Below, one piece after another: positions 1 to 7,976 of a DNA stretch of 11,464 nucleotides. The DNA is taken from NCBI GenBank assembly GCA_027459525.1, contig DAIDIC010000212.1, forward strand, positions 1-11,464, read 5' to 3'. The notes beneath the pieces were generated by a model that was given only the letters and a program-made list of their open reading frames with translations, searched no databases and was not told the DNA's origin. The stretch comes from JAJYBV01 sp021812265 (GTDB lineage Bacteria > Chloroflexota > Ktedonobacteria > Ktedonobacterales > JACDGC01). The position numbers were made by a program, and so were the translations under genes. Numbering within the stretch: the stretch's first letter is position 1; every line of letters begins with the position of its first letter.

Positions 1-204
1 AATAACTGGGAGAATCTCCTGCTTTTCTCTCTTCCAGAGGAATTTTCAGCAAAAGATTCAGCCTTTTTTCTTCTCTTGTTTCCTTCTTCTGCTGTGTCCT
101 CTGCTTTCTTTCCGGATTATCTCCCCTTTTTCAGTGGCCTCGCGTCATTGCTGCTTCCTTTTGAGCCGAAAATAATAATTTCCGATCTCACCCTAAAAAT
201 CTCC
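1..204. other. Purine-rich (minus strand) region without an identifiable gene
   Basis: On the minus strand this stretch is dominated by A and G, and on the plus strand by T and C. All three plus frames stay open for about 160 bases, but this is expected when a strand has few purines to form stop codons, so it is weak evidence for coding. On the minus strand a GTG at 191-189 follows a Shine-Dalgarno-like GGAG (204-201) by 9 bases and opens a 24-codon frame ending in TAA at 119-117. Beyond that stop the same frame and a second frame are open to the window edge, with Lys/Glu/Arg-rich low-complexity translations. It may hold a small gene downstream of the ROK gene, the start of a larger broken gene, or no gene. 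Confidence 0.4.
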
Positions 205-1401
205 TTATAGCTGATTTTTATTCTGCATGATTTTAGCCATTAAATGATCAAACGCCCATTTACCAACTCCAATTAATGCGCTTTCATCACCTAAAGCAGC
301 AGGACTAATAAAAAATGGAATAATCTGTGCCGGCACATTAGGAAATTGGTTTACTGCTACTTGTTGATTAAAAATTGCATTATCAGTAATTGATCCGCCA
401 ATTAAAATACATTCAGGATTATATATATACATAATATTAGCAAGCAATTTCTTAAAATTGCCGATTGCTGCCTCTACTATACGCCGTGGTGTTTCTGAAT
501 TATGTGAAGCTTCTAAAACGTCTTTTACTGAAATAGCGTTATTTGTTTGCCACAAAGGATTAAGATCGAGCCAATACCCGGAATCGATAGTTCGATAAGT
601 TTCTAGTGCACGGCCATTAATGGCGTTTATAACCCAAGTGTCATTTGATTGAGATTGTTCAATAGCTTGGCGCACCATTGCCTTTCCTGATGTTAAAGCC
701 GCCGCACAGCCATCTTGATTGCAAACATCACACTTTAGAGAACTTCCCGAATCTAATACGATATGGCCAACCTCACCAGCAAAACCGCTCTTTCCCAAAT
801 AAAGTTTTTTATCAATGACTACACCGGCCCCCAACATACCTTCTATCGTAATATATATGAAATTTGAGTGATTTTGTGATTCTATTTCAGGATTATAATA
901 TAATTCACCATATGCGCCCATATTTGAACGATTTTCAATAAAAATCTCGGGCGCTACGTGATTTTTACTCATAAATCTTAATTTTAAATTATTTTGCAAA
1001 TGAAAATTATTTTGCAATTGAGCATTTGTTCGATGCGTATGAATGATTACACCATTGTGGACAGCTCCACGAAAAGCAATTGCAATCGCTTTAATTGTAT
1101 ATTTCTCCTGCTTTGCAACAATAATATCCCAAATCGCTTCTTCAATGGTTATATCTTTGATATCATCCATATTAACGGGATAAGCCTTGGTGTGGTCCCG
1201 CCAAAAACGACCTTCCATTGGAATATCAGTATACGTAAACTTATTTTCAGTATATGGAAAGACTTTATAGCGAAGCTGACTAGAGGCAACTTCAAACGCA
1301 AGAATCACATCAATTAATTCTGTCTTATTATTTATTTCCGACTTAACACTCTTTATAACAGGCGCGCCTTTTTGCTGCTCTTGGTCATTATTCCCAGTCA
1401 T
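205..1401 (-). CDS. ROK-family protein, probably not an active sugar kinase
   Basis: This is a 398-residue protein of the ROK (repressor, ORF, kinase) superfamily. Recognisable family segments are the glycine-rich LGAGVVIDKKLY (190-201) followed by GFAGEVGHI (206-214), the zinc-site His213 with Cys224, Cys227 and Cys232 (family pattern CxCGxxGC, here with one extra residue), and the late nucleotide-binding segment ILIGGS (332-337). No N-terminal helix-turn-helix is evident, so it is not a NagC/XylR-type repressor. The family kinase motif ENDAN is ENRSN (156-160), so the catalytic-base Asp is Arg158. The first phosphate loop (DxGGT) is also not recognisable near residues 34-45. I infer loss of kinase activity and possibly a sugar-sensing or structural role. 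The start is supported by AGGAGAGGA (1419-1411) 9 bases upstream. It is divergent from the tautomerase gene. AT-rich codons set it apart from the GC-richer genes to its right. Confidence 0.8.
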   Translation of the reverse strand: MTGNNDQEQQKGAPVIKSVKSEINNKTELIDVILAFEVASSQLRYKVFPYTENKFTYTDIPMEGRFWRDHTKAYPVNMDDIKDITIEEAIWDIIVAKQEKYTIKAIAIAFRGAVHNGVIIHTHRTNAQLQNNFHLQNNLKLRFMSKNHVAPEIFIENRSNMGAYGELYYNPEIESQNHSNFIYITIEGMLGAGVVIDKKLYLGKSGFAGEVGHIVLDSGSSLKCDVCNQDGCAAALTSGKAMVRQAIEQSQSNDTWVINAINGRALETYRTIDSGYWLDLNPLWQTNNAISVKDVLEASHNSETPRRIVEAAIGNFKKLLANIMYIYNPECILIGGSITDNAIFNQQVAVNQFPNVPAQIIPFFISPAALGDESALIGVGKWAFDHLMAKIMQNKNQL

Positions 1402-1437
1402 ATTGCAAGATCCTCTCCTATAAAATGTCTTATCTAT

Positions 1438-1466
1438 ATAATACTACTAATCACAGAATTATGCAA
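1438..1466 (-). promoter_or_regulatory. Candidate sigma-70-type promoter of the ROK gene
   Basis: Read on the minus strand, TTGCAT (1466-1461) and TATTAT (1443-1438) are separated by exactly 17 bases. Transcription would begin near 1431, giving a leader of about 30 bases that contains the strong ribosome binding site. Boxes were matched by eye; no experimental support is implied. Confidence 0.5.
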
Positions 1467-1582
1467 GATTATTTTTAAAAATATACAAGCAAGCTATAAT
1501 ATATATGTTAGAGTATAAATTAATGCCTGTTTGTGATAAAATCAATTGTTTTAAAATATTTATATATAAATATAATTTTGGC

Positions 1583-1687
1583 GTTCCTATGGATTTTTAC
1601 TGCGCCATCGGCATATGTTTCAGTCGAAATAAGCAGCAGATGACAAGAAACAACCAATGCAATCGCGTTCACTTGCCCATGAAGCGG
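1583..1687 (-). pseudogene. Possible decayed WD40-repeat fragment
   Basis: One minus-strand frame is open from just after a TAG near 1707 to a TAA near 1524 and has no start codon with a ribosome binding site. Its translation contains LHGQVNAIA and, after a stretch of ordinary length, ADGAVKI. These resemble the first and last thirds of a WD40 repeat (HxGxVxxIA ... DGxVKIW). The final Trp is His and the middle is about three residues too long, so any homology would be to a degraded copy. It lies between two divergent promoters in otherwise non-coding DNA. It could be chance; confidence is low. Confidence 0.2.
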
Positions 1688-1692
1688 CGTAA

Positions 1693-1723
1693 TTGACCGC
1701 CTATGCTTCTATTGTGGTACAGT
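1693..1723 (+). promoter_or_regulatory. Candidate promoter for the tautomerase-sulfurtransferase-cyclase genes
   Basis: TTGACC (1693-1698) is followed after 19 bases by TACAGT (1718-1723), which is preceded by TGG as in an extended -10 element. The start would fall near 1730, just upstream of the AAAGGAG sequence at 1739-1745. The 19-base spacer is longer than ideal. A second AT-rich pair, TTGTTT (1546-1551) and TATAAT (1571-1576), also with a 19-base spacer, is an alternative further upstream. Confidence 0.35.
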
Positions 1724-1759
1724 ATAAACGAAGACCTGAAAGGAGCTATTCTACCTTAT

Positions 1760-2143
1760 ATGCCGTTTATTACCTTTACGTTACTGAAAGGCCGATCAGC
1801 AGATGAAAAAAAAGTTTTGGGAGATTGCGCGCAAACAGCGTTGATGAGCGTCGGCGTCCCCGAAAAAGACCGATTTCAGCGCTTTATTGAACTGGAAAGC
1901 GACCAATTTATTTTTGACCGCGATTATCCCAACTTGGAAACGCCGCGTTCCGATCAATTTATTATGATTGAAATTCTGCTCTCCGTTGGCCGCAGTGTAA
2001 AAATAAAGCGCGAACTGCTGAAAAATCTTATCAGTAATCTGCAAACCCGCGCAGGTGTGCGCCCACATGATGTTATGGTCGTTATGAAAGAAACTGCGTG
2101 GGAAAATTGGGCATTTTCCGACGGTGAAATGCATCACGTTTGA
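1760..2143 (+). CDS. Tautomerase family protein (4-oxalocrotonate tautomerase superfamily)
   Basis: This 127-residue protein fits the longer, two beta-alpha-beta-unit tautomerases (the Tautomerase_2 group). It starts MPFITFTLLKGRS. After Met removal the N-terminal proline would be the catalytic base, as in the family. A second GRS at 77-79 begins the second unit, matching the pseudo-repeat, and the C-terminal ENWAFSDG (115-122) is typical of this group. Family members interconvert keto and enol forms of small acids or carry out related dehalogenation; the substrate here cannot be read from sequence. The reading frame continues upstream to 1703, but I start it at 1760 because Pro must follow Met. 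The nearest Shine-Dalgarno-like AAAGGAG (1739-1745) is 14 bases upstream, longer than usual. The gene ends 11 bases before the sulfurtransferase start, so the two are probably co-transcribed. Confidence 0.82.
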   Translation: MPFITFTLLKGRSADEKKVLGDCAQTALMSVGVPEKDRFQRFIELESDQFIFDRDYPNLETPRSDQFIMIEILLSVGRSVKIKRELLKNLISNLQTRAGVRPHDVMVVMKETAWENWAFSDGEMHHV

Positions 2144-2154
2144 ACGGAGCAATT

Positions 2155-3048
2155 ATGGCTGTTTTCTCATCCATCTTAATTGAAACTGATGATTTATTCC
2201 GCCAACTGCAGCGCCCACAAGTCCGCCTGATTGATATGCGCGGCTATGTGCGAATCACACAAGGCGCAGATGGTGTTGATAACGCAATATACACCGGAGC
2301 CGAAGAAGAATATCGGCAAGAACATATTCCCGGCGCCATCTATTTAGATTGGACCGAAGATATTGTAGATCTCGATAATCCCGTCCCGGCGCAACTGGCA
2401 GATCCCGCAAAATTTCAAGCAATCATGGAAAAATGCGGCGTTTCTGATAACACATTTGTTGTGGCGTATGACGCGCACCCTGCCATGCAGTTTGCTACAC
2501 GCCTATGGTGGGCGCTGAAATATTACGGCCACACAAACGCCGGTGTTCTCAATGGCGGGCTTGGCAAGTGGCGGCGCGAAAACAAGCCGGTTACCAACGT
2601 GGTTCCCGCTTTTCCTGCCGGCTCCTTTACGCCAAATATACAGCCATCTCTTATAACATCTGTCGATGAAGTGCTGCGCGTCACCCGCAGCCCCGCCGAC
2701 AGCAGTGTCACGCTGATAGACGCTCGCGACGAGGATCAATATTATAACCGCAGACACCGAACGCATGGCCGCGGTGGCCATATCCCCGGAGCCATCAGCT
2801 TCCCGCGGGAAAAATTGATTCACCCTGAAACCGGAACATTCCTTTCTCCTGAATTATTGCGACAGGAATTTGCCAAATCGGGTATTCCTGCAGAGGATAA
2901 CACAACACGATGCATTGCGTATTGCAATGGCGGTGTTGCCGCAACCTCCGTTTTATTCGCCTTGCAGCTCATTGGCGGCGCAAACTACTCAAACTACGAT
3001 GGCTCTTGGAACGAATGGGGCAGCAGAGATGATTTGCCGGTTGAATAA
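2155..3048 (+). CDS. Two-domain rhodanese-type sulfurtransferase
   Basis: This 297-residue protein has the tandem rhodanese layout of thiosulfate and 3-mercaptopyruvate sulfurtransferases. The inactive N-terminal domain (about 1-145) carries EHIPGAIYLDW (56-66) and an Asp106 loop in place of cysteine. The active C-terminal domain (about 165-297) carries VTLIDARDEDQY, GHIPGAI (208-214) and the catalytic loop CNGGVA with Cys257, which would carry the persulfide. The C-terminus YDGSWNEWGSRDDLPVE is a family hallmark. The loop differs from CGSGVT (mercaptopyruvate type) and CRKGVT (thiosulfate type), so the donor is uncertain. I choose ATG 2155, which has GGAG (2146-2149) 5 bases upstream, over the TTG at 2140 that overlaps the tautomerase stop. 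No signal peptide is seen, so it is probably cytoplasmic. It lies between the tautomerase gene and the cyclase gene on the same strand. Confidence 0.9.
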   Translation: MAVFSSILIETDDLFRQLQRPQVRLIDMRGYVRITQGADGVDNAIYTGAEEEYRQEHIPGAIYLDWTEDIVDLDNPVPAQLADPAKFQAIMEKCGVSDNTFVVAYDAHPAMQFATRLWWALKYYGHTNAGVLNGGLGKWRRENKPVTNVVPAFPAGSFTPNIQPSLITSVDEVLRVTRSPADSSVTLIDARDEDQYYNRRHRTHGRGGHIPGAISFPREKLIHPETGTFLSPELLRQEFAKSGIPAEDNTTRCIAYCNGGVAATSVLFALQLIGGANYSNYDGSWNEWGSRDDLPVE

Positions 3049-3123
3049 ACACCGGCGCTCTTCATAAACACTGCCCGCAGCATACACGCGGATAATCTGA
3101 CAATCGAGGCTGACACAACAGAT

Positions 3124-6100
3124 ATGAGATGGATCAGAAGAATCAGCAAATTCGCGCCGAAACAGCCGAATTCACAGACCGGAAGCTCACTGGAATGTCC
3201 CAGATGCGGCGCATATAATGTACCCGGGTCTCGCTTTTGCAACCAATGCGGATTAAAATTAACCGATCAGCCGGCGCCATTGCAAACACAACGCGATGAG
3301 CGCCGTGTGGTTACTATTGTGTTTGCCGATTTAGTCGGTTCCACCGAATTGGCAGACCAAATGGATCCCGAAGATTTACGGCAATTGCTGGCGCGCTATT
3401 TTTCCGTAATGTCTGGCGCGCTGCGGCGGCATGGCGCTTTGGTGGAAAAATTTATTGGTGACGCGGTTATGGGTGTATTTGGCCTGCCTCGCGCGCATGA
3501 AGATGACCCCGCGAGAGCGGTGCGCGCGGCGCTGGAAATGCTGCAAGAACTGCAAATATTTAATGACGAACACCTTGCAGAAGATCCCACCGCAAAAAAA
3601 TGGGAAATGCGCATCGGCATAAACACCGGCGAAGTCGCCGCATCCGTCACCGCGTCCGAAGGATCCGATTTTATCGTAACGGGAGATGTGGTAAATGTTG
3701 CGGCGCGTTTGCAGCAAACAGCCGAAGCCAATATGGTGGTGGTTGGTCCGCGGGCCTGGCGTTCTACCCAAAGCATTGTAGAATATGCGCCGCTGGGCTT
3801 GGTTGCATTAAAAGGCAAACCAAAACCGATCCAAGTATGGCGCGCAATCAGAATGCTCGACACCAATCCGGTTCCATTAGCAAGGACCGGCAGTTTAGAT
3901 ACCCCTAAAACTCCCCAAATTGGCAGAGACAGCGAACTTACCCTTATGGGCAGCGTTACGCAGCGCGCATGTGTTGAGCGCAAGCCGCAATATATTGCGG
4001 TTATCGGTGAACCCGGCACAGGCAAAACTCGGCTGGCGCGAGAGTTTATCGCGCATGAGCTGCGCGTTCGGCCAGATCTTCAGGTGATGATGGGGCGCTG
4101 CGCCTTATATGGGCAAGATGTAACCTTTTGGCCGCTGGCCGAAATGATTCGCAATTATTATACGTTCACAAACACCGTTCCCCTATCCCAAGCGCAGCAG
4201 ATTATTCGAGAAGATATACAGCAGCGGCTTGGCGCAAACAGCGATCAAGAACAAATAGAAAGAATTTTACTCTATATTGCGTATACCATCGGCCTGAATA
4301 TGGAAGATGTAAAAGGCAGCTTGGCAAAAGACCCCAAAACATTGCAGCGCGAACTGTTTCGCGCATGGCGGGAATACTTTGAAATTATCAGCTCATCCGG
4401 CCCGCTGCTGCTGTTTATTGATGATATCCACTGGGCCGATGATCTGCTGCTGGATGTATTTGAACATATCGCTGAACGCGCGAAAGGCGCAATTATTGCA
4501 ATCGGCGCCGCGCGCCCGGAATTTTTATTGCGCCGTTCATCATGGGGATCCGGTCGAAATAATTTCGCGCTGATCACCCTCGATAGACTTTCCGACTCCG
4601 ACACCGAACGATTGTTTGACACGTTATTAAAAAATTCCTCTGTCCCCACAGAATTACGGCAAAATATACTGGAGCGCGCCGAAGGTAATCCCTTCTTTTT
4701 AGAGGAAATTATCCGAATGCTGACAGATCGAGAAATTATTAAGCTCAACGCCGATGGCGTTTGGGAAGTCGCCGCCAACTGGAACGATACCGCCGAATCA
4801 GTAATACCGGTTATTCCCGATACTGTGCAAGGCGCGTTGGCGGCGCGCATCGATCTGCTGGATCCCGAAGATCGCAATATTCTTTTCCATGCTGCAATTA
4901 TCGGCAGAACATTTTGGCCTGCGGCGATTTTAGGGATCTCGCAATCCGTAACTCCCGAAGCGCTGCCCGCGTGTTTAGAACAATTAATTGCCCGAGAATT
5001 AATTGTTCGAGTACATGAAACACTGCGTGGCCCGGCGCAAACAGAAACGCTCTATATGTTTAAACATGTGCTGACACGCGATGTGGCGTATGACCTTATT
5101 CCGCGGGCGCGCCGCGCGCATGAGCACGAACGCTTTGCGCAATGGCTGGAAGCGCAGCCGCGACGCAACGATGAAGAAAACGCAGAGCTGCTAGCCAACC
5201 ACTATGAAGAATATTACCGCCAGGCAGGATTGGCGCGTTCTCGCGATACTGCGCGCGCAAGCGCAATTCGCACAAAAATTTTGGGATATTTAAACAGCGC
5301 CGCAGAAAAAGCGCTGGAGCGTTTCAGCGCAAAAACCGCCATTCACCTGTATACCCGTGAAATCAATCTGCTGGCAGATGCGCGCCCGCTGGAAAACAAA
5401 CTGCTGCTGACTGCTTATATCAAGCGCGGTGACACCAGATCGCTCCGCTCTGAAGGCAGCGCCGCGTGGAATGATTATCGTGAGGCGCTGCGCAGCTATC
5501 GGCTGATGCAGCAAACTCCGCAAACCGAAACAGAAAAAATTGCCGCTATCGAATTGGGCATTTCAATCTACCGCAGACTGGTAATTCTGCCGGCGCGCTA
5601 TTCAAGCTGGTTTACAGGCTTGCCCGCACACGAGGAAATACAAAATTATCTGAATGACGGGTTAAAATTAGCGGAATCTGCAAATGAGGAAGATTCGCTG
5701 GAACGCGCAGCCATGCTGACCGCAACAGCATTTTTTTGGTGGTCGTGGCCCGAAAAACGCGGCGCGGCGGAAATTCAAAAAGCAATAGCCAGCGCAGAAG
5801 AAGCTGTTGCGCTGGCGGAAAAACACGAGGCTCCCCGGCATGCCTCTGAAGCGCTGGACGCCTTGGGAAATCTGCTGGCCGTTCGGGTAGATTTACTGGG
5901 ATACCTGCGCAGCCAGGCGCGACGGCTATTTTGGGCAAATCATATTGAAGATCGCAGCGAGGTAATAGATATTCACTGTGAAGTAAGTATGGGACACCAG
6001 ATAACCGGCGCTTACGATCAAGCGCTGCTGCATGCGGAAACTGCGCTGGAAATGGCAGCCGCTATTGAAAACGACCTGTTGCAGGCGCAAGCGTTACAGC

Positions 6101-6849
6101 GCATTCTTATTACACAATACGAGCAAGATCGCTGGATTGCAGCCGCTAAAACCGGAGAGAAACTGCTGAAAATTGGTCCCAAAACCTCTATAGTGCGCCA
6201 AAACCACTATCGCTGGGGAATATTAGCATACGCCACTGCGTTGGTGAAAATAGGTAAAATTGATTTAGCGCATCAGGCGCTGCACAGCTTGGATGACCTG
6301 CCATATTCAGATGACACCCAATACACATGCTTATTCCGCGCGCGCTTTTTTATCGCGCAAGGCAAATACGCCGAAGCGGAACCTATCCTGCAAACAGCGC
6401 TTGCGTTGCGCGCCGGAAGACACAGTTATCCTGCTTTGTTGGCGGAAAAAATGGAGTTAGCGGCGCGTATGGGAACTATGAACCCGATTCAAAATTATGG
6501 CGAGCAAACGTTACATATTTGTGAACAATCCGGCGCACGCAAACCATATGGGCAAGCGTTACGCGCATACGCAATTTACTTGATGGCGCAAAATCAACCG
6601 GAACTGCTGGAATCAGCCAGCGCATATTTGGAAAAAGCTCTTGCCATCTTTACCGATATAAAAACCCAATGGGAAATCGCCCGCACGCAATATGTTTTAG
6701 CAGGATACTGGCAGAAAATCGGCGGCGAGTCAGAGCAAGAAGATTTGCTTCTCAACGAAGCTCTGAAGCTTTTTGAATCCGCCGGCTCTGTGCGCGATAT
6801 TGCCAGAGCGCGATCTGCAATTGCAGGCAATAAAATTTCTCTGCCCTAG
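3124..6849 (+). CDS. Zinc-ribbon / class III nucleotide cyclase / AAA-type ATPase / TPR protein
   Basis: This large multidomain signalling protein has 1241 residues. Residues 25-42 form a zinc ribbon (Cys25, Cys28, Cys39, Cys42). A class III adenylate/guanylate cyclase domain spans about 60-240, with metal-binding Asp69 (VFADLVGST) and Asp113 (KFIGDAV), purine-contacting Lys109, and transition-state Asn191 and Arg195 (VVNVAARL). An ATPase module follows, with Walker A GEPGTGKT (295-302), Walker B LLLFIDD (428-434) and GNPFFLEE (521-528). The C-terminal part, from about 750, is helical and TPR-like, probably for binding partners. The two metal Asp, Asn and Arg support real cyclase activity. 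The second purine-selecting position appears to be Ile184, so ATP versus GTP preference is unclear. The next upstream in-frame codon signals are a TAA at 3046 and no other ATG, GTG or TTG, so ATG 3124 is taken; its GAGG (3106-3109) is 14 bases away and weak. No membrane segment is seen. Confidence 0.9.
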   Translation: MRWIRRISKFAPKQPNSQTGSSLECPRCGAYNVPGSRFCNQCGLKLTDQPAPLQTQRDERRVVTIVFADLVGSTELADQMDPEDLRQLLARYFSVMSGALRRHGALVEKFIGDAVMGVFGLPRAHEDDPARAVRAALEMLQELQIFNDEHLAEDPTAKKWEMRIGINTGEVAASVTASEGSDFIVTGDVVNVAARLQQTAEANMVVVGPRAWRSTQSIVEYAPLGLVALKGKPKPIQVWRAIRMLDTNPVPLARTGSLDTPKTPQIGRDSELTLMGSVTQRACVERKPQYIAVIGEPGTGKTRLAREFIAHELRVRPDLQVMMGRCALYGQDVTFWPLAEMIRNYYTFTNTVPLSQAQQIIREDIQQRLGANSDQEQIERILLYIAYTIGLNMEDVKGSLAKDPKTLQRELFRAWREYFEIISSSGPLLLFIDDIHWADDLLLDVFEHIAERAKGAIIAIGAARPEFLLRRSSWGSGRNNFALITLDRLSDSDTERLFDTLLKNSSVPTELRQNILERAEGNPFFLEEIIRMLTDREIIKLNADGVWEVAANWNDTAESVIPVIPDTVQGALAARIDLLDPEDRNILFHAAIIGRTFWPAAILGISQSVTPEALPACLEQLIARELIVRVHETLRGPAQTETLYMFKHVLTRDVAYDLIPRARRAHEHERFAQWLEAQPRRNDEENAELLANHYEEYYRQAGLARSRDTARASAIRTKILGYLNSAAEKALERFSAKTAIHLYTREINLLADARPLENKLLLTAYIKRGDTRSLRSEGSAAWNDYREALRSYRLMQQTPQTETEKIAAIELGISIYRRLVILPARYSSWFTGLPAHEEIQNYLNDGLKLAESANEEDSLERAAMLTATAFFWWSWPEKRGAAEIQKAIASAEEAVALAEKHEAPRHASEALDALGNLLAVRVDLLGYLRSQARRLFWANHIEDRSEVIDIHCEVSMGHQITGAYDQALLHAETALEMAAAIENDLLQAQALQRILITQYEQDRWIAAAKTGEKLLKIGPKTSIVRQNHYRWGILAYATALVKIGKIDLAHQALHSLDDLPYSDDTQYTCLFRARFFIAQGKYAEAEPILQTALALRAGRHSYPALLAEKMELAARMGTMNPIQNYGEQTLHICEQSGARKPYGQALRAYAIYLMAQNQPELLESASAYLEKALAIFTDIKTQWEIARTQYVLAGYWQKIGGESEQEDLLLNEALKLFESAGSVRDIARARSAIAGNKISLP

Positions 6850-6871
6850 CTGCACATCTCACGTATCGCAA

Positions 6872-6905
6872 AGCCGGCTCATTCACAAACCGGCGGCTGT
6901 TTTTT
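6872..6905 (+). terminator. Intrinsic terminator after the cyclase gene
   Basis: GCCGG (6873-6877) can pair with CCGGC (6890-6894); alternatively AGCCG (6872-6876) can pair with CGGCT (6894-6898). The second pairing is followed at once by G and a run of six T. It starts 23 bases after the cyclase stop codon and fits a Rho-independent terminator closing the three-gene unit. Confidence 0.65.
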
Positions 6906-6932
6906 GAACCGTCAAAGAAACAGTTATATAAA
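6904..6932 (+). promoter_or_regulatory. Candidate upstream promoter of the lysozyme-like gene
   Basis: TTGAAC (6904-6909) and TATAAA (6927-6932) are 17 bases apart, starting in the T-run of the terminator. The leader would be about 110 bases. Confidence 0.4.
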
Positions 6933-6980
6933 ATATGAGCAATTTGAAAACACGCAATGGTATTATTTGGCCAAAGCCTA

Positions 6981-7009
6981 TTCGCATGCTTGAAGCTTCG
7001 TGATACTGT
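6981..7009 (+). promoter_or_regulatory. Candidate proximal promoter of the lysozyme-like gene
   Basis: TTCGCA (6981-6986) and TACTGT (7004-7009) are 17 bases apart, and TGA directly before the -10 box gives an extended -10. The start would be near 7016, about 30 bases before the chosen start codon. It competes with the candidate at 6904-6932. Confidence 0.35.
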
Positions 7010-7046
7010 GTTAAGAGAGTGTACGTTGTAAAGGATGTGGCACAGT

Positions 7047-7883
7047 ATGAGTTTTGATTCTCAGGGCAATTTTCGCGATATAACCGGAAAGACTGCGAAA
7101 ACAGACAATACTTCATGGCAAAATGATATTCCGGCGGCAACAGAACCGGCGCTGCCACCTATTAAAAGCGCCAACAACAACTATGTTTCAGGAGAAAGCC
7201 GCGCCGAAACCACAGACACTGCCGGAAAAATCATGCTGCCGGAAAAAATATCCAAAAACAGCGGTAAACTTACGCCGCTCACACCAAAAGATTCTGCCGC
7301 AAACGGATTGGTTATTATACCCGGAGCCACAAAAAGGCCGCGAATAGATCGCCTTATTTTTCGCAGGACAAAACCACGCTCGAAAGCGTTAAACGGCGCG
7401 TTTATGTCTGTTATCGCGCTGCTGGCAATCGTTGCGCTCTATGCCTCTACGCCATCCGGCGCGCCGATGACCATATCAATGCATTCTTTTTTTGCCAGCG
7501 GAACATTATATACTCCCCCAACGCCAACGCCGCGGCCAACCGCAACTACGGCAGCGCAATATAATTACGGCGGAGGCGGATCATATCCCAACCCCGGCGC
7601 CGCAGCCATTATCAGTGAAATTAACAGCGTATTTGGCGCTTATGCGCCCGGCGCGCTGGCAGTAGCGCGATGCGAATCTGGCTACGATCCAAACGCATGG
7701 AATCCTATCGCGATTTTAGGCAGTCACGCCGAAGGTGTATTCCAAATACTCTACCCAATAACATGGTATTCTACATCTGAACGCAATAATTCCCCTTATA
7801 ACGCCTCAGCCAACATCCAAGCCGCCTATCAAATTTTTTCGCGCGACGGGCATTCTTGGCGGGAATGGGAATGTCAGCCATAA
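7047..7883 (+). CDS. Membrane-anchored lysozyme-like (transglycosylase-type) protein
   Basis: This 278-residue protein has a polar, probably disordered N-terminal part (1-95), an Arg/Lys-rich stretch (97-113), one hydrophobic segment (about 117-135), a Thr-Pro linker (TPPTPTPRPTAT, 157-168) and a glycine-rich hinge. Its C-terminal lysozyme-fold domain (about 183-278) contains CESGYDPNAW (209-218), with Glu210 as the likely catalytic acid, GVFQIL (230-235), and the end NIQAAYQIFSRDGHSW then WECQP. Cys209 and Cys276 could form a disulfide. The charge distribution predicts N-terminus inside and catalytic domain outside, so it would act on cell-wall glycan or a similar polysaccharide. That is a family inference; many Chloroflexota lack a classical thick wall. 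I prefer ATG 7047, with AAAGGA 11 bases upstream, over the ATG at 7035, which lacks a ribosome binding site. Confidence 0.75.
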   Translation: MSFDSQGNFRDITGKTAKTDNTSWQNDIPAATEPALPPIKSANNNYVSGESRAETTDTAGKIMLPEKISKNSGKLTPLTPKDSAANGLVIIPGATKRPRIDRLIFRRTKPRSKALNGAFMSVIALLAIVALYASTPSGAPMTISMHSFFASGTLYTPPTPTPRPTATTAAQYNYGGGGSYPNPGAAAIISEINSVFGAYAPGALAVARCESGYDPNAWNPIAILGSHAEGVFQILYPITWYSTSERNNSPYNASANIQAAYQIFSRDGHSWREWECQP

Positions 7884-7905
7884 TCTGACAGAAGCAAACA
7901 TACGC

Positions 7906-7965
7906 AGGTGCGCAGGGGGCAGTATGCTCCCTGACAAGATTTGGGGTATCCTCAGATTCCCACCT
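7906..7965 (+). ncRNA. Possible three-way-junction RNA structure in the 3' region of the lysozyme-like gene
   Basis: Three helices fit together without overlap. The closing helix is AGGTG (7906-7910) with CACCT (7961-7965). Hairpin one, 7913-7921 with 7925-7933, is 9 pairs (one G-U) around the loop GTA. Hairpin two, 7939-7946 with 7950-7957, is 8 pairs (two G-U) around TAT, and can be extended by a further G-U pair. No T-run follows directly, so it is not a standard terminator. I do not recognise a known riboswitch or small RNA family. The pairing was found by eye only. It begins 22 bases after the stop codon. Confidence 0.35.
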
Positions 7966-7976
7966 TATTCTCATTC

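Noticed and set aside
120..190. Similarity of minus-strand GGAAGCAGC and ATGACGCG words to bacterial signal recognition particle RNA
   Set aside because: The conserved GGTCAGG partner strand and GGAA-capped stem are absent, so the RNA cannot fold as domain IV.
1505..1696. 63-residue plus-strand frame between the ROK gene and the tautomerase gene
   Set aside because: No ribosome binding site or family features, and it lies in AT-rich promoter DNA.
3046..3126. Sulfurtransferase and cyclase are in the same frame, separated by one TAA and 25 sense codons
   Set aside because: A readthrough fusion is possible in principle, but the linker has no conserved features and both proteins are complete by themselves.
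3396..4025. Long minus-strand frames inside the cyclase gene (also 4272-4877)
   Set aside because: They are antisense to strongly conserved cyclase and ATPase motifs and have no family features; the strand composition explains them.
6935..7003. 22-codon ATG frame upstream of the lysozyme-like gene
   Set aside because: No ribosome binding site, and the ATG lies at or before the transcription start predicted from the upstream promoter candidate.
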